The notes under the pieces: model-generated
Told to the model about the DNA's origin: nothing
Databases searched by the model: none
The model's input: only the letters and a program-made list of their open reading frames with translations
Part shown: positions 48,119 through 59,282 of the stretch, one piece after another
Position numbering within the stretch: position 1 is the first letter of the stretch
How the letters are laid out: every line of letters begins with the position of its first letter
Translations under genes and position numbers: made by a program
From: Hydrangea macrophylla
Taxonomy: Eukaryota > Streptophyta > Magnoliopsida > Cornales > Hydrangeaceae
Direction of reading: 5' to 3'
Length of the DNA stretch: 64,000 bases
NCBI GenBank assembly: GCA_033977485.1
Contig: CM066984.1
Location: 46,073,100-46,137,099, forward strand

Positions 48119-48961
48119 ACCCAAACTAGAAACCCGTTCGGGTCAAAACGAACGGACCCGATCTTAAATGCGTAACCCAAAACCACTCACAAGGATACCC
48201 CAAGGCTCGACCCATTGGGTCAGACCCGACCCGACCCAAGCCTATCCGAACCACCCATGAACACTCATAACCTAACCCAACCCGCTAACCCAAATCGTAA
48301 CCCACTCCGTCCCAACAACCCGAACCCGACCCAGGCACAACCCGGCGTCAAAACGACGATGTCCTACTTAAAGGACCCATGGGTTTATTTAACCCGGCCC
48401 GCTACCCACTTCTACACTCAGCATAGCCCACCCCGACCCGTACCTGAACTCGGGTGTTATAACCCGAAACCCAAACGGGTCTTCCTTTCTTCTTCGGCGA
48501 GCTGTTCGCCGCCGGTGACCCGCGATTTGCCGAAAAACTTCTAAGGCTCATAACTTAGGTGTTTCTCCATGAAATTTGAAAAAAAACAACGGGGAAATGT
48601 TCGTCTCTTCCTCCTGTACAACATAGTATAAGCCCAAAGCCTAGTTTATTCATTTAGGGCACCTACCAGTGGATTATTCTTTTGGCTATATCAAAGAATA
48701 ACGGCCTCCGTAGCCTAGCAAACGAATCCCAAATTGAAAACTGTTCAATAGGGGTTCTAATGGAAGCAAGAGGGTCACAATGGTGTAACTTAGGGGCCGT
48801 TTGATTGAGATTTCAAAACTGAGTTCTTGGGGGTAGCTCTAATGACCGCCGGAGCTCATGCAGAGCCTTAGGCTCTGTTTGGCTGCTTGCATGTAGGTCT
48901 AGGGGGTGTGTGTGTGACATGCAAGTATCTAGAAATGAAGATGAGGGTTGGGTTTACCTCA

Positions 48962-48984
48962 GGGGGGGGGGGGGGGGGGGGGGG
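48962..48984. repeat. Poly-G tract (23 G), then AA and 7 G
   Basis: Uninterrupted G23 followed by AAGGGGGGG. It can form G-quadruplexes and is prone to length errors in sequencing. Confidence 0.9.
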
Positions 48985-49071
48985 AAGGGGGGGTATCGGA
49001 TCCTCTCAAACCTCTCTGATCAACCTTTTCTTTTTCTCTCTCTGCGTCCTCCTTCTTCCCTCTATCCCTCT

Positions 49072-49093
49072 GCGCGCGCGCGTGTGTATTTGT

Positions 49094-49142
<49 letters not shown>
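49072..49142. repeat. (GC)n(GT)n alternating purine-pyrimidine tract
   Basis: About five GC repeats pass into interrupted GT and then an uninterrupted (TG)22. Such tracts favour left-handed DNA. A TC run follows at about 49230-49250. Confidence 0.92.
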
Positions 49143-49145
<3 letters not shown>

Positions 49146-49835
49146 CTAGGACAGAAATGGTACAGAGAGGGAGTGTGTGTGTATAAGCCGAGAGTGTGAG
49201 GGTAGGGGTTTTGATCTTCTCAAGCTTTCTCTCTCTCTCTCTATCTCACTATAACTCTTGGTTCTCTCTCTCTCTCTCACACTATAATCTGTATGAACAG
49301 ATTGTGTGGGGGCTGAGAGGATAATGAATAGGGGTTAAATGAGGGAGGGTGAGTATCATTATATAGGGCAGGGTGAGGGAGATTCGGTTGTGCACAATGG
49401 GTGCACCATAAGCTGTATATGCATGTGTGTATAGATCTAAGGGTAAATATGAGGGGACCAAGTGGAGGGTGGTGGTGCATGGCTACCACATGGCACTATG
49501 CATGGGGTCCACTATCAGAATGTGTCCATGCCTTGATTTACGTGCTAACTATGAAATATGAACATGACTACTAATGTGTGTGTGTGTACGGGGCTGTGTA
49601 CGAGCCTATGTTCAAGTCCGTCTATGAATCTTAAGTGAAATCTAGAACGCCAAGGTTAAGACTCTTCAATAGATTCTAGGTTAGAATTATCGTCATCGTA
49701 ATTAAGATGTTGATTATAGGATCTTGTGAGGATCCTAATTAGGGTCACCCTAATGGGCCTTCTATAACTGTCAGCATGGTAACGTCATCATTTCTAATCC
49801 TACGTGGAATTTCTGGGGAAATTTAGAGTGCTACA

Positions 49836-50936
49836 CCAAAAGAGCTACAATAGGAGCTAAAGTTGCACAGAGAATGCCTTGGGGGATATTCCGAGAAAGA
49901 TTTCTAGAAAAGTACTTCCCAGAAGATGAGAGAGATCAATAGGAGAGAAATTTCATGAGCCTGGTCCAAGGAGGATGGACTGTAAGAGAATATACTACAC
50001 AATTTGCGATTGTCTCGAATCGCTCCGTACATGATCGATACACTTACAAGAAGGTGAAGAGATTTCACCAAGGATTGAAACCCCACCTTAGATATATGAT
50101 GGTTGGTCATATGAATCAGTAGTTTGAGGGGATTGATAAAAATGCTGCAGGGTTGGAAAAGGACGCTTATCTAGCACAGCGACCACTGATAAATTGACAC
50201 CAGTTGTCAAGAGGTTTTCAGCAGCAAAATTTCTAGAAGCAACCACCAAGAAATCCCTAGGGTTGGAGACCTCAGGTTAATTTTCAAGGGAACAAGCGCA
50301 CCTGGGAGGGAACTAGGAAGCCTCAGTAGGGTTATCCTCAACCCCAGTAATATCACCAGTAGGGACCACAGCCTCAAGCGCTGCTAACAGCCCCACCAAC
50401 CAACAATGAAGGATGTTTTAATTACAAAAAACTAGGGCACATTGCCAAGTTCTACACAGCCCTCAGGGTTGACCACTAAATGGAAGCTATTTGCCAGAAT
50501 TGCAACAAGTCGGGGCATGTGAGCAGGGATTGTCGTGCACTTTGCGGAGGGTATTATGGGGAACCAATTCATGGGATACAAGGACCACCCCTAGATCAGA
50601 CATGGATGAATGCTATCATTCTAACGGAAGCAGGCTTTAATACTGATGAATAGCAGCATTTGGAAGGTACGGTTGTACTCTTTTATAGTCCAGTTAAAGC
50701 TTCATTCGATACTGGAGCTGCACATTCATTTATTGTTGTTAAGATTGTGCGTCAGTTGGGTTTAGATCCTTAGACACTTGAGCCAACACTTAATGATGTG
50801 TCACCATTGGGTGTGACTGTTAAGCTGGGTAAAGTGTGTGCAGATGGCCCATTGACCTTGGAAGATAGAAATCTTCTAGCAGATTTAGTTATGTCGATGT
50901 CAGAGTTCGATATTATCCTACGAATGGATGATTGAC
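49836..50936 (+). pseudogene. gag: Chromovirus-2 gag-protease (5' cut)
   Basis: Homologous to chromovirus-1 gag from its middle onward (ELQ-type segment FRERFLEKYFPEDERDQ, then a TAG shared with copy 1, then LVQGGWTVREYTTQFAIVSN). First knuckle damaged (CFNYKKLGHIAKFY, two Cys changed to Tyr), second intact (CQNCNKSGHVSRDC near 50500). Protease site FDTGAAHSFIVVK near 50715. It ends at EFDIILRMDD, where a solo LTR interrupts; the frame resumes at 54266. Stops at 50478, 50652 and 50773 fit Gln-to-stop changes. Confidence 0.87.
50932..50936. repeat. TSD of solo LTR, left (TTGAC)
   Basis: TTGAC before TGTAGCAACC, repeated at 54266-54270 after CATGACA. Confidence 0.92.
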
Positions 50937-52299
50937 TGTAGCAACCTGTATTTTCGTATCCCTAATAAATGAATAAAATATCATTTTTCTAGTTTTGCGA
51001 TTGAATATTTCTTCTTAGCAATGTTATTATTTTAAAATTTAATAATACTCGTGTTATTATTTGATTAAACCAATGCCATTTTATTTCACTACTATGTACT
51101 ATTTTTAATCGTGATGTTATTTCCATAAATAAATTATACTGGTATCTTTAGTTGTTAATACAAGACTTTAATTTTGTGACTCTTAGTAATTTTAATTATG
51201 TTATTGATGTTTAAAACTACACCCCTAAGTTACCCGATGATTTGGGATTAAAACTCTTAATAACTGTTAATCACGTTGCTTATACTTTTGTCCCTAACAT
51301 TTTATGTTGGGGTATTTTCCTAGACTAGCCGGACCAACCTAATTGAACAAACTAAACCAAACTAATTAATGGACTAATTGTATTATTTGAAGTGACTGCA
51401 TCAATCACTTCTCAGTCCAATTGTATCTTATCTTACAGGCAATTATATTGTTACCATCATCACATTCAATTATTTAAATTCCCAACTTTCAAAACTGATT
51501 GCTTTGATTATATATGTTCATACTAGCAACACAAAATTTCACAGCCACTTTCCAAACCCATTTCAAACACAAGCATTAGCATTTCATTATAGTAAGTTCA
51601 AAACTCCCAAGTCTCTTCCCCCTTTTCTATTTGTATCTCTCTCACTCTCAGATATATACAAACACACACATACAACTCTCAATACTTGATCTCCCATTCC
51701 CCTCAGTCTCAATCACACAAGCACACACTATACATTTCTGGAAATCACAGCAAGATATATTATCACAGTAGAAGCCTAAGATTCCATTTCCATCGTCAAA
51801 AGCTCAAGGATTTTATATTTCAGAATTTACAGATTTCTTTGGCAAGTCATGCCACCCAATCTAAAGACCGGTGAGTCTCTTAAACTCACTCATAATGTAG
51901 TATTTGTCATTACGCACAAGCCAGGGGTATCAAATATAGATATATACGTGTATATACATATATATAGTTTTGAAGCTTCAAATATGGTGGTCTCTCAAAC
52001 CTTAACGAAAATGATTTTTGTTAATTGGGAATGTAAGATTATTACCCCAGTAAGCTTAGTTTCAAATCTTAGACCTTAATTTGTAACGGTTGTGACGTAC
52101 GGTCAAAGTGAAGTTTTGGCGATTCTCGGATTTTTACATATAAGTAGAGCTACATTAGGAATTAAGGCTTAAGACTTATATATTTTTAATCTACGCAGAA
52201 AAACGAAGAGAATGGTATATTAGACTTGCAGTATCGTTTAAGTTAGTAAACCTCATATGTCGCTTTGCGCTTGTACAGTCCTGAGATTAAAGACGACCA

Positions 52300-52373
52300 G
52301 GACCGATCGCGCTAATTTACCAGGACCGGTCCCGAAACATGACCATGACCGGTCCCGACCATGACCGGTCATG
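52300..52373. repeat. Cluster of GACCGGTC palindromes
   Basis: Within ~75 bp: GACCGATC, GGACCGGTCCC, GACCGGTCCC and GACCGGTCATG. This is a short-word cluster in a long LTR, comparable with the CGATCGATTGAA clusters elsewhere in the window. Confidence 0.75.
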
Positions 52374-53389
52374 CCCCTATGTGATAAAATGATCTGTTTC
52401 ACTGAATAATGCCATCACTGCATGGTAATTCCATCTTCCCTTCCATTTATTATTTACCTAAGTCATTAATATAATTAACAAAATACCCCCATTTGGATTT
52501 AATAAAAATACTTTTAAAAATCAATTCCTTATAGATAAAAAGTCAACTTTTCTCCCAAAGGCAAAGTTACCGATTTTTGCACAGTGTATGATATTATAGC
52601 ATTATTTTGCCTAGGTTCCCTTCCTTTTAAAAATTCTTAAAAATCATATTTGATATATGGGGATCTAGATGAACTATTCGTGGGACTTTTAAACCCTTGA
52701 ATCAAAAATCTTAGTTTGACTCAACGGTTGACTTTTCTGGGCTTACCCGAAACCCTTTCGGATTTTCGTGTACTTCTTCCTCTATGGATTAGTCTACTTA
52801 AAATCATCAAATTTTTCAAAAGAAGAAAGTTTGTAGTTTCATTTTATATATCCGCATTGATGTCCATGTTTGGGATACAGGGCGTTACAGGTTCTGTTTT
52901 ATACTGTGAACTATTGTACATTATTTTAAAGACTTGTACATCACTACTACTATTTTATGAAGAAAAGGAAAATAGATATGAAAATGAATTTCGGATAAGT
53001 TGATTTTGTTATTGATAATAACCATATGTATAAGTCACTCTGGTACCATTTATAGTAATCAAAGGTATAAATATCTCTAATACCATATAAAGGAAATGTA
53101 AAAGGAAAAGTATAAGTCACTTTGATGCCACTATAAAGAAGAATGATTAAAGTCATATCGCTCTGATACCTTTATAAAGAAAATGTGAAGTGAGATAATA
53201 AGTCATAAGATAGCTCTGATACCTTTATGAAATGTGAAAATAAAGAAAGAGAGTAAGTCATACACTTGCATAGTCGAGATGGCATATTTAAAAGGGGTCA
53301 TTTGGTTTCATCATGTATGTTTTATATAAGCAAAGGGATAGAAAATGGTGGTAATGGTTTTCGTAAGAGAATATATTGATTGCCGAACA

Positions 53390-53570
53390 TCCCTTGGGAG
53401 GCACGCTACTATCTTTGTCAACTTGGTTGACCATTCAACCTTGGAAGGCATGCTAGTATATCAAAATCATTTGGCCCTTGGAGGCACGCTATTCTGAACT
53501 AATATCTTGATGTGGTATTGCCGATAATACCAATCATTCGGCCCTTAGGAGGCACGCTATTCCGAAACCA
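53390..53570. repeat. Degenerate minisatellite in solo LTR
   Basis: The words CCCTTGGGAGGCACGCTA, CCTTGGAAGGCATGCTA, CCCTTGGAGGCACGCTA and CCCTTAGGAGGCACGCTA recur at roughly 45-65 bp spacing. Confidence 0.8.
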
Positions 53571-54265
53571 TTGTTAGTCGTAAGATGGTTGTTGAGGTAA
53601 AAGAGTCGGTGAGATGAGAAGGTTGCTCGGTTGCATAATTTGTTCCATGGAGAATTGTATCGTATGTGTTATCATATTACTGTTGAAAGGAATAAAGAAG
53701 AATATGTTTCCTATGAATGGTCATATATTAATCTATATCTTATCTATTATTTGACGATGTCTAGGAATCAGTGATTAACCGTACTTTAAGGTATTGAACA
53801 TCAACGGCGATTAAATATGCTTTATATACATTGCGTGTGTTGTTTATCATATTCACTCAGCTTGTATTCAATTTGATGATGTTTATGTCCTGGAGACCTA
53901 ACCTATCCAGGATTCTCAGGAAATGAGGATATAGAGGACTATGGCTATGCTAAAGACAGGAGCTTTTGGATGAAGACCTCTTTTATATTTTATTATGTTT
54001 AAGATTGTAAGCTAAGAATAATATGTTTTGTTTAGAATATTATTGTAAAGGCAATATGTGCTTAAGACAGATATTGATGTAATAGTTTAGTTAAGTTTGA
54101 GTATAGAGTATTAAGTTTGATTTATTCCCACTTTCCATTTACTCTACTTTAGCATTACTATTAAGTTGAATTATAGACAATTAGGATCCTTTCACCTCTC
54201 GCGACCTACGGGTCCAAAAAGGAAATGAAATTTTTTTTCCTATTTTGTTACGTTCGGGCATGACA

Positions 54266-55497
54266 TTGACTAAATATAATAGAAATTTGGATTGTCCTAG
54301 TAGGACGATTGTATTTCCAATACTAGGACGACCGACGATCAGACTTCAGTGTCAGCCAGCGAGCGACCTTTTTCTTGCAAGTTATTTGGCTACAAACGGG
54401 AACACGAGTGCAAAACTCATGATGGATCAGATTCCTACTGTACAAGACTTTCAGGACGTATTCCAGGATATTAAAGGACTTCCACCAAAAAGGGAAATAG
54501 ACTTTTGTATGGAACTAGTACCTGGCACATTGCCGATATCTAAGACTCCATATCGGATGGCGCCAACTGAGATGTTGGAACTGAAGAAGCAAGTTCAGGA
54601 ATTTGAAGATTTAGGATTCATTCATCTAAGTATGTCAACTTGGGGAGCACCAATTTTGTTTGTGAAGAAGAAGGATGGAATACTTCAACTCTGCACAGAC
54701 TACAGGGAGTTGAACAAGGTTACGGTCAAGAACCGATACCGACTTCCTCAGATAGATGATCTATTTGACCAGTTATATGGATCAAGGATCTTTTCAAAGA
54801 CCAATTTGCATTCAGAATATCACCAATTATTACTTTGACCAGAGGATGTGATGAAGTTTACGTTTAGGACGAGATATGGGCATTATGAGTTCCTATTTTG
54901 GATTGAGTAATGCACTAGAAGTATTCATGGACTTGATGAATAGAGTATTTAGACCATATCTAGTTAAATTCATTATAGTGTTCATCGACGACATCTTGAT
55001 CTACTCAAAGATGGAGAAAGATCACAAAGAACACTTACAGATTGCTTTATAGACGATTCGAGATAGTAAGTTGTATGCGAAGTTTAGCAAGTGCGAATTT
55101 TTGCTACAAGAGGTCAAATTCTTGGGAGATGTTATATCTCGGGACGGTATCTCTGTGGACTCATCTAAGACTGATGCAGTCTTAAGTTGGAACAGACCAA
55201 CCAATGCTACAGAGGTTAGAAATTTTCTTGGTCTAGCAGGATATTATCGGAGATTTGTCAAAGGATTCACCAAGATTGCGGGACCTTTGACGAATTTGAT
55301 GAGAAAAGAGATAAAGTATGAATGGATGGACAAGCATGAGGGTGTATTTCAGGAGTTAAAGGAAAGATTGACTTCTGCACCAGTACTCTCGATACCCAAG
55401 AGTGGAGAAAGGTATGTGATCTACAATGATGCATTACACCAAGGACTTCGTTGTGTGCTTATGCAAGACGGGAACGTGATTGCATATGGATCCAGAT
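54266..55497 (+). pseudogene. pol: Chromovirus-2 reverse transcriptase and RNase H
   Basis: Pre-RT linker, then [54 protein letters not shown]; then, after frame breaks, [13 protein letters not shown] (intact DD), [20 protein letters not shown] and [20 protein letters not shown]. RNase H begins but is cut at about 55497. In the palm motif [10 protein letters not shown] the usual Asp of KIDLRSGY is Asn, so the copy is inactive even without its stops. The motif spelling is that of plant chromoviruses of the Tekay/Del kind. The Tat-2 LTR begins at the break. Confidence 0.88.
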
Positions 55498-56037
55498 TGA
55501 TATGCCCAAGATTATCCAGCCATGAAATTAGTCTGCCACGTAACCGGGAGGTGCTGGTTACTTCAGTAACAATGCCAATAGCCCAGCGATCCCGAGGAGG
55601 TGCCTAACCAGCAGTTTCCTAAACCAGCTACAAGACTGCAAGAGGGAATGTGGCAGTTTCCTAAACCGCTTAGGAAACTCTCCCCAACTCATGCAAATCA
55701 ATTGTAATCAGATTAGGCTTCCTAATCTGACTAGCTTACCATGTATGGGTGGACTCTTGCACCTATAAAAGAGCCCACCTACCCTGTCTACAAGGATCCA
55801 AGGAACTCTCTAGCTAACAAGCATAGAACACAAAATTCACCATTATACGCATAAACCTGGCCGGTATTACTGGTAGTGCCACCCGTCTTTGTTGGCTCAC
55901 CAGGCCCGCCGGTGATCTGCTAGTGAACGCGCACAGACATAACCGTGGACGTAGGTCACCTTGTTAACGGGGCCGAACCACATATAACTTGCTTGTGTCT
56001 TTTTCTCTCTTTAGATCCTTCTTACCAATTTTTGGCA
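55498..56037 (+). repeat. Tat-2 5' LTR
   Basis: Aligns with the end of the Tat-3 LTR. It contains paired AGTTTCCTAAACC blocks, TATAAAAGAG at 55764 and the GTGGACGTAGGTCACC block before its end at TTTTTGGCA. The 5' edge at about 55498 is inferred from loss of chromovirus homology; the LTR may be truncated relative to Tat-3. Confidence 0.7.
55764..55771 (+). promoter_or_regulatory. TATA box in Tat-2 LTR
   Basis: TATAAAAG, conserved with 40094-40101 of Tat-3. It would direct transcription of the element from within the LTR. Confidence 0.65.
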
Positions 56038-56044
56038 TCATCAG

Positions 56045-56056
56045 TTTGGCGCCATC
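56045..56056 (+). promoter_or_regulatory. Primer-binding-site-like TTTGGCGCCATC
   Basis: The TTTGGCGCC start just after the LTR end is what I recall for plant Tat elements; it matches the 3' end of a tRNA ending GGCGCCA (Asp-type) for the first bases only. Which tRNA is used cannot be fixed from this sequence. Confidence 0.55.
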
Positions 56057-56194
56057 TGTAGAAAATGATTGTTTCCTCTCAAAAACAAATACTGACTGAT
56101 CAACATACCGCCTAGAAGGATCAACATCCCTCTTGCTTGTGTCTTTTCCCAGCCCGGTTACGAGGATTCACAGCCCGGGCGATCGGCTGCCTCC

Positions 56195-57800
56195 ATGACC
56201 ATAGAACAGGTAACGGCAGCGCTGGCGCAACTCTTGGAGGACCAGCGGCGAACGCAGGAACAAATTGAGGTGCTTTTGGCCCGGCAGGAAAAGTGTCCTG
56301 CATCAGAAGATCAGCTCGAGAAAAGCGCCCTTGTGCAGAATCCCGCTCGAGTATGAAGGCAAGCCCATTCTGCCCCGGTGTCCCCACCGAATTGGGAACA
56401 CCTCGGTGACGGTGAACGCAGCCAGGCAACCAGGCGCTCGCGGAGGCAAGCTCGGCCCAATCCTCGCTGAGTGAAGGATGCTAGAACTATCATCAACTGG
56501 CAGCGCGCGGCCAGAGGGGAGGAGCCAGGATGTAAGGCCCGAGAATCAGCCAAAGACCCTCTGACCCAGAGCCAGGGGGACCAAGGTCGACGCACTTTGA
56601 GGAAGAGGCCTCGTCATCCGACTTGACCTACCGCTCGGATACAGAGAAGAAAATCGGGCGGGATGACGTTAAGGCCCAGTTCAAGGAACTGCAACAGCAG
56701 ATTGAGAGGTTGAGCCGCAAGTCCGGCCACAACCTCACCAACACAGAGACGGAATCACCCTACACCGCTCGGGTGATGCAGTTTCCTATCCTGCGGAAGT
56801 TCAAACCCCCTCGCCTCAACTCCTACGATGGCACAGGGAGCCCGGTGGACCACGTCCGTACCTACAAGGCTCAGATGGCACTGGTCACCGCGGTGGACGA
56901 GCTACTATGCCTGGCCTTTCCCAGTACCCTCAAAGGGCCAGCAGCACAGTGGTTCTATGCTCTAAAGCCCTGGACAGTCGATGACTTCAAAGCCCTCCAC
57001 AAGTTGTTCATCAGCCAGTTTGTTGAGATGCTCGATCGGTCATAACCGGACACTAAGCTGCTAACCATCAAGCAGCGCAAAGGGGAGTCCCTAAGGGAGT
57101 ATGTGGACAATTTCAACCAGCAAAGGCTTCAGATTCGCAATCTCAATGAAACGGCGACAATTATGGCCTTCTGTTCGGGAGTTCAACACACCAAAGTTGC
57201 CACATCATTTCATCATGATCGACCAGCAACCCTGGTGGAGCTCTCGGAGAGGGTCGATAAGTACATAGACACTGAGGAGTTCCTGAAAGCAAAGCGCGCC
57301 GGCCAGGCGGGAGATGAATCCCCGAAGGCTAAGCGCAAGCGTGAAGGATTTGAGAAGGGCTAGGGAAAGAAGCCGAAGCAGGATCAGAAGGATGTCCAGG
57401 GTCAGACTCTGATTGCTTTTATACCCCTTTCCCAGCCCACACAAGAAGTCATGGCCACCTCCGAGGCGCAAAGGTTGCTTCAACAGCCAGCAAAGCTCAA
57501 AACCACACTCGGGAAGAGGAATCGGGACAAGTTTTGTCACTTGCATAGAGACCAGGGCCACAACATAGAGGACTGCTTCAAGTTGAAGATAGCAACTGAA
57601 AAATTGATCGAGCAAGGTCATCTCACAGAGTACGTCGCAACAGATGGACGGCCTGCGCAAGGAGCCCGAGCTCTCGATCAAATACAGTCTCTCGGTCAAA
57701 TTAATGTGATCTCCGAAGGAACGTCAGGCGAAGGGGACTCACAGTCGGCATGGAAGAGGCATGCTCGGGTATCCCGGGCGGATGTCTGGCAGGTCCAATC
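56195..57800 (+). pseudogene. gag: Tat-2 gag
   Basis: Opens at ATG 56195 (MTIEQVTAALAQLLEDQRRT, a coiled-coil-like start). After a frameshift it continues in one frame from 56623: capsid-type segment PRLNSYDGTGSPVDHVRTYK, GPAAQWFYALKPWTVDDFKA, KLLTIKQRKGESLREYVDNF, and ATLVELSERVDKYIDTEEFL, then a CxxH knuckle FCHLHRDQGHNIEDC near 57535. Stops at 57043 (TAA) and 57361 (TAG) look like Gln changes. The same knuckle type occurs in Tat-1. Confidence 0.88.
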
Positions 57801-58290
57801 CACCGGCTCCCCGCCAACTAATGTTCTGACATTCACCTCCGATGATTTGCAGGGCGTCCACTGCCCCCATGATGACCCGCTAGTTGTGACGCTTTCTATA
57901 GCTAACTACATGGTCAAGAGGGTGCTGGTGGACACAGGCAGCTCATCCAACATCATGTTCACATCAGCATTTGATTAGCTCGGGATATCCAGGGATCGGC
58001 TCTGGCCGGTTGCTACCCCCTGGTAGGATTCAATGGCTCCAGAACACAACTGCTTGGAACAATGGAGCTCCTAGTTCTCATGTGTACTTACCCTCAGCAA
58101 GCTTCCGTGCTGACAAATTTTTTGATCCTGGAAGCCGCATCGGCCTACAATATCATTCTTGGGAGGCTGACCCTCAATAAGGTTAGGGCGATCGCCTCCA
58201 CTTACAGCTTAACGGTGAAGTTCCTAACTCCTCAGGGACCCGGAAGCTTGCATGGAGATCAGACTACCGCCCGGAGTTGCTATATCAGCT
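57800..58290 (+). pseudogene. pol: Tat-2 aspartic protease
   Basis: Active site VKRVLVDTGSSSNIMF near 57915-57960 with an intact DTG. A TAG at 57976 and a frameshift at about 58020 follow. The end of the domain (AASAYNIILGRLTLNKVRAI) is read in the next frame at 58135-58195. It cuts the Gag-Pol polyprotein. Confidence 0.87.
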
Positions 58291-59282
58291 CGTTGCATCG
58301 GGGGGCTATCACCGAAACGTTAAACATCCAGGAGATGGACCCCCTGGACCAGAGTGACACAATAGGTCCGGTGGAAGAATTGGAAAGAGTGATGTTGAAT
58401 CTTGAGTACCCAGACTGCACGGTCAGCATCGGTACCCTACTGGAGCCTGGCTTGAAGGAAAAACTGACTCAGTTCCTGCGGCAAAATCAGGACGGTTTTG
58501 CTTGGAGTCATGAGGATATGCCCGGGATTAACCCCTAGATAATGTCCCATCGTCTTAATGTCAGCCCAGATTGCCGGTCGGTGAAGTAGAAGAGAAGGGG
58601 CATGGCCCCCGAGAGGCAGACAACAGTATCCGAAGAGGTGGAAAAGCTCCTGAAGGAAAAGTCCATCCGAGAGGTCCACTATCCCGAATGGTTAGCTAAT
58701 GTCGTTCTGGTCAAGAAAAGCAATGGAAAGTGGAGGATGTATGTGGACTTCATCGACCTCAACAAGGCCTGTCCCAAGGATTGCTATCCGCTGCCCAGGA
58801 TAGACCTCCTTGTGAATTCCATGGCCGGTCACTCATTCCTCTCGTTCATGGATGCCTACTCGGGGTACAACCAGATCAGCATGTACCTCGGGGACGAATA
58901 GAAGACTACATTCATCACTGACCAGGGGACATATTGTTACAAGGTTATACCATTCGGCCTCAAGAATGCCGGGGCCACCTACCAACGCCTAGTCAACTAC
59001 ATGTTCAAGGACCTGATCGGGAAGTCTATGGAAGTGTACGTGGATGATCTGCTGGTCAAGAGCCAGGATGAGTCCGTCCACCTTGAGCATCTGGCCGGGG
59101 CCTTCAGCATTTTGAGAAAATTCGGGATGAGATTGAACCCGACCAAATGCACCTTCGGCGTCTCGTCCGAGAAATTTCTGGGCCATCTAGTCAGCAGACG
59201 GGGGATTGAGGCAAACCCCGAAAAGATCCAAGCCATCATCAACATGCGGTCGACAAATCGACGAAGGAGGTTCAGAGCTTAG
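58290..59282 (+). pseudogene. pol: Tat-2 reverse transcriptase
   Basis: One frame with three TAG stops (58536, 58588 and 58899): linker LEPGLKEKLTQFLRQNQDGF, then EVEKLLKEKSIREVHYPEWL, VVLVKKSNGKWRMYVDF, SFMDAYSGYNQI, FGLKNAGATYQRLVNYMF, the catalytic EVYVDDLLVKS and FGVSSEKFLGHLVSRRGIE. All three catalytic Asp are present. The frame breaks at 59250-59282, before RNase H. Confidence 0.92.

Larger units (their letters stand above)
46528..49835 (-). mobile_element. LTR-like block (3.3 kb) inserted in chromovirus-2 gag
   Basis: The right end is clear: GAGTGCTACA at 49835, immediately before chromovirus-2 gag sequence. On the minus strand it starts TGTAGCACTCTAAATTTCC, similar to the TGTAACAACTCTAAAATTTC of the 20 kb cluster LTRs. 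The left end is unclear, since it meets the inverted repeat; a 5' TGTCACAC overlaps that boundary. There is no coding domain. It contains the 75-bp repeat, a poly-G tract and CG/TG runs listed separately. Confidence 0.5.
50937..54265 (+). mobile_element. Solo LTR with perfect TSD (3329 bp)
   Basis: Starts TGTAGCAACC and ends GGGCATGACA, with TTGAC on both sides, and interrupts chromovirus-2 exactly at the GMDW-type motif. No PBS/pol inside, so it is a recombined solo LTR. Ends resemble those of the 20 kb cluster family. Internal features: a cluster of GACCGGTC palindromes (52300-52373), imperfect ~55-bp repeats containing GCTCTGATACC (about 53030-53240) and three to five copies of a CCTTGGAGGCACGCTAT word (53390-53570). 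Confidence 0.9.

Noticed and set aside
47930..48440. Interstitial telomere repeat
   Set aside because: AACCC words are frequent, but the plant telomere unit CCCTAAA does not occur in tandem; the spacing is 75 bp.
48887..49186. Gly/Val/Cys-rich ORFs across the G and TG tracts
   Set aside because: Low-complexity translation of simple repeats.
56121..56595. Minus-strand ORFs opposite Tat-2 gag start
   Set aside because: Shadows of GC-rich gag coding sequence; no motif and no similarity to the antisense ORF at the 3' end.
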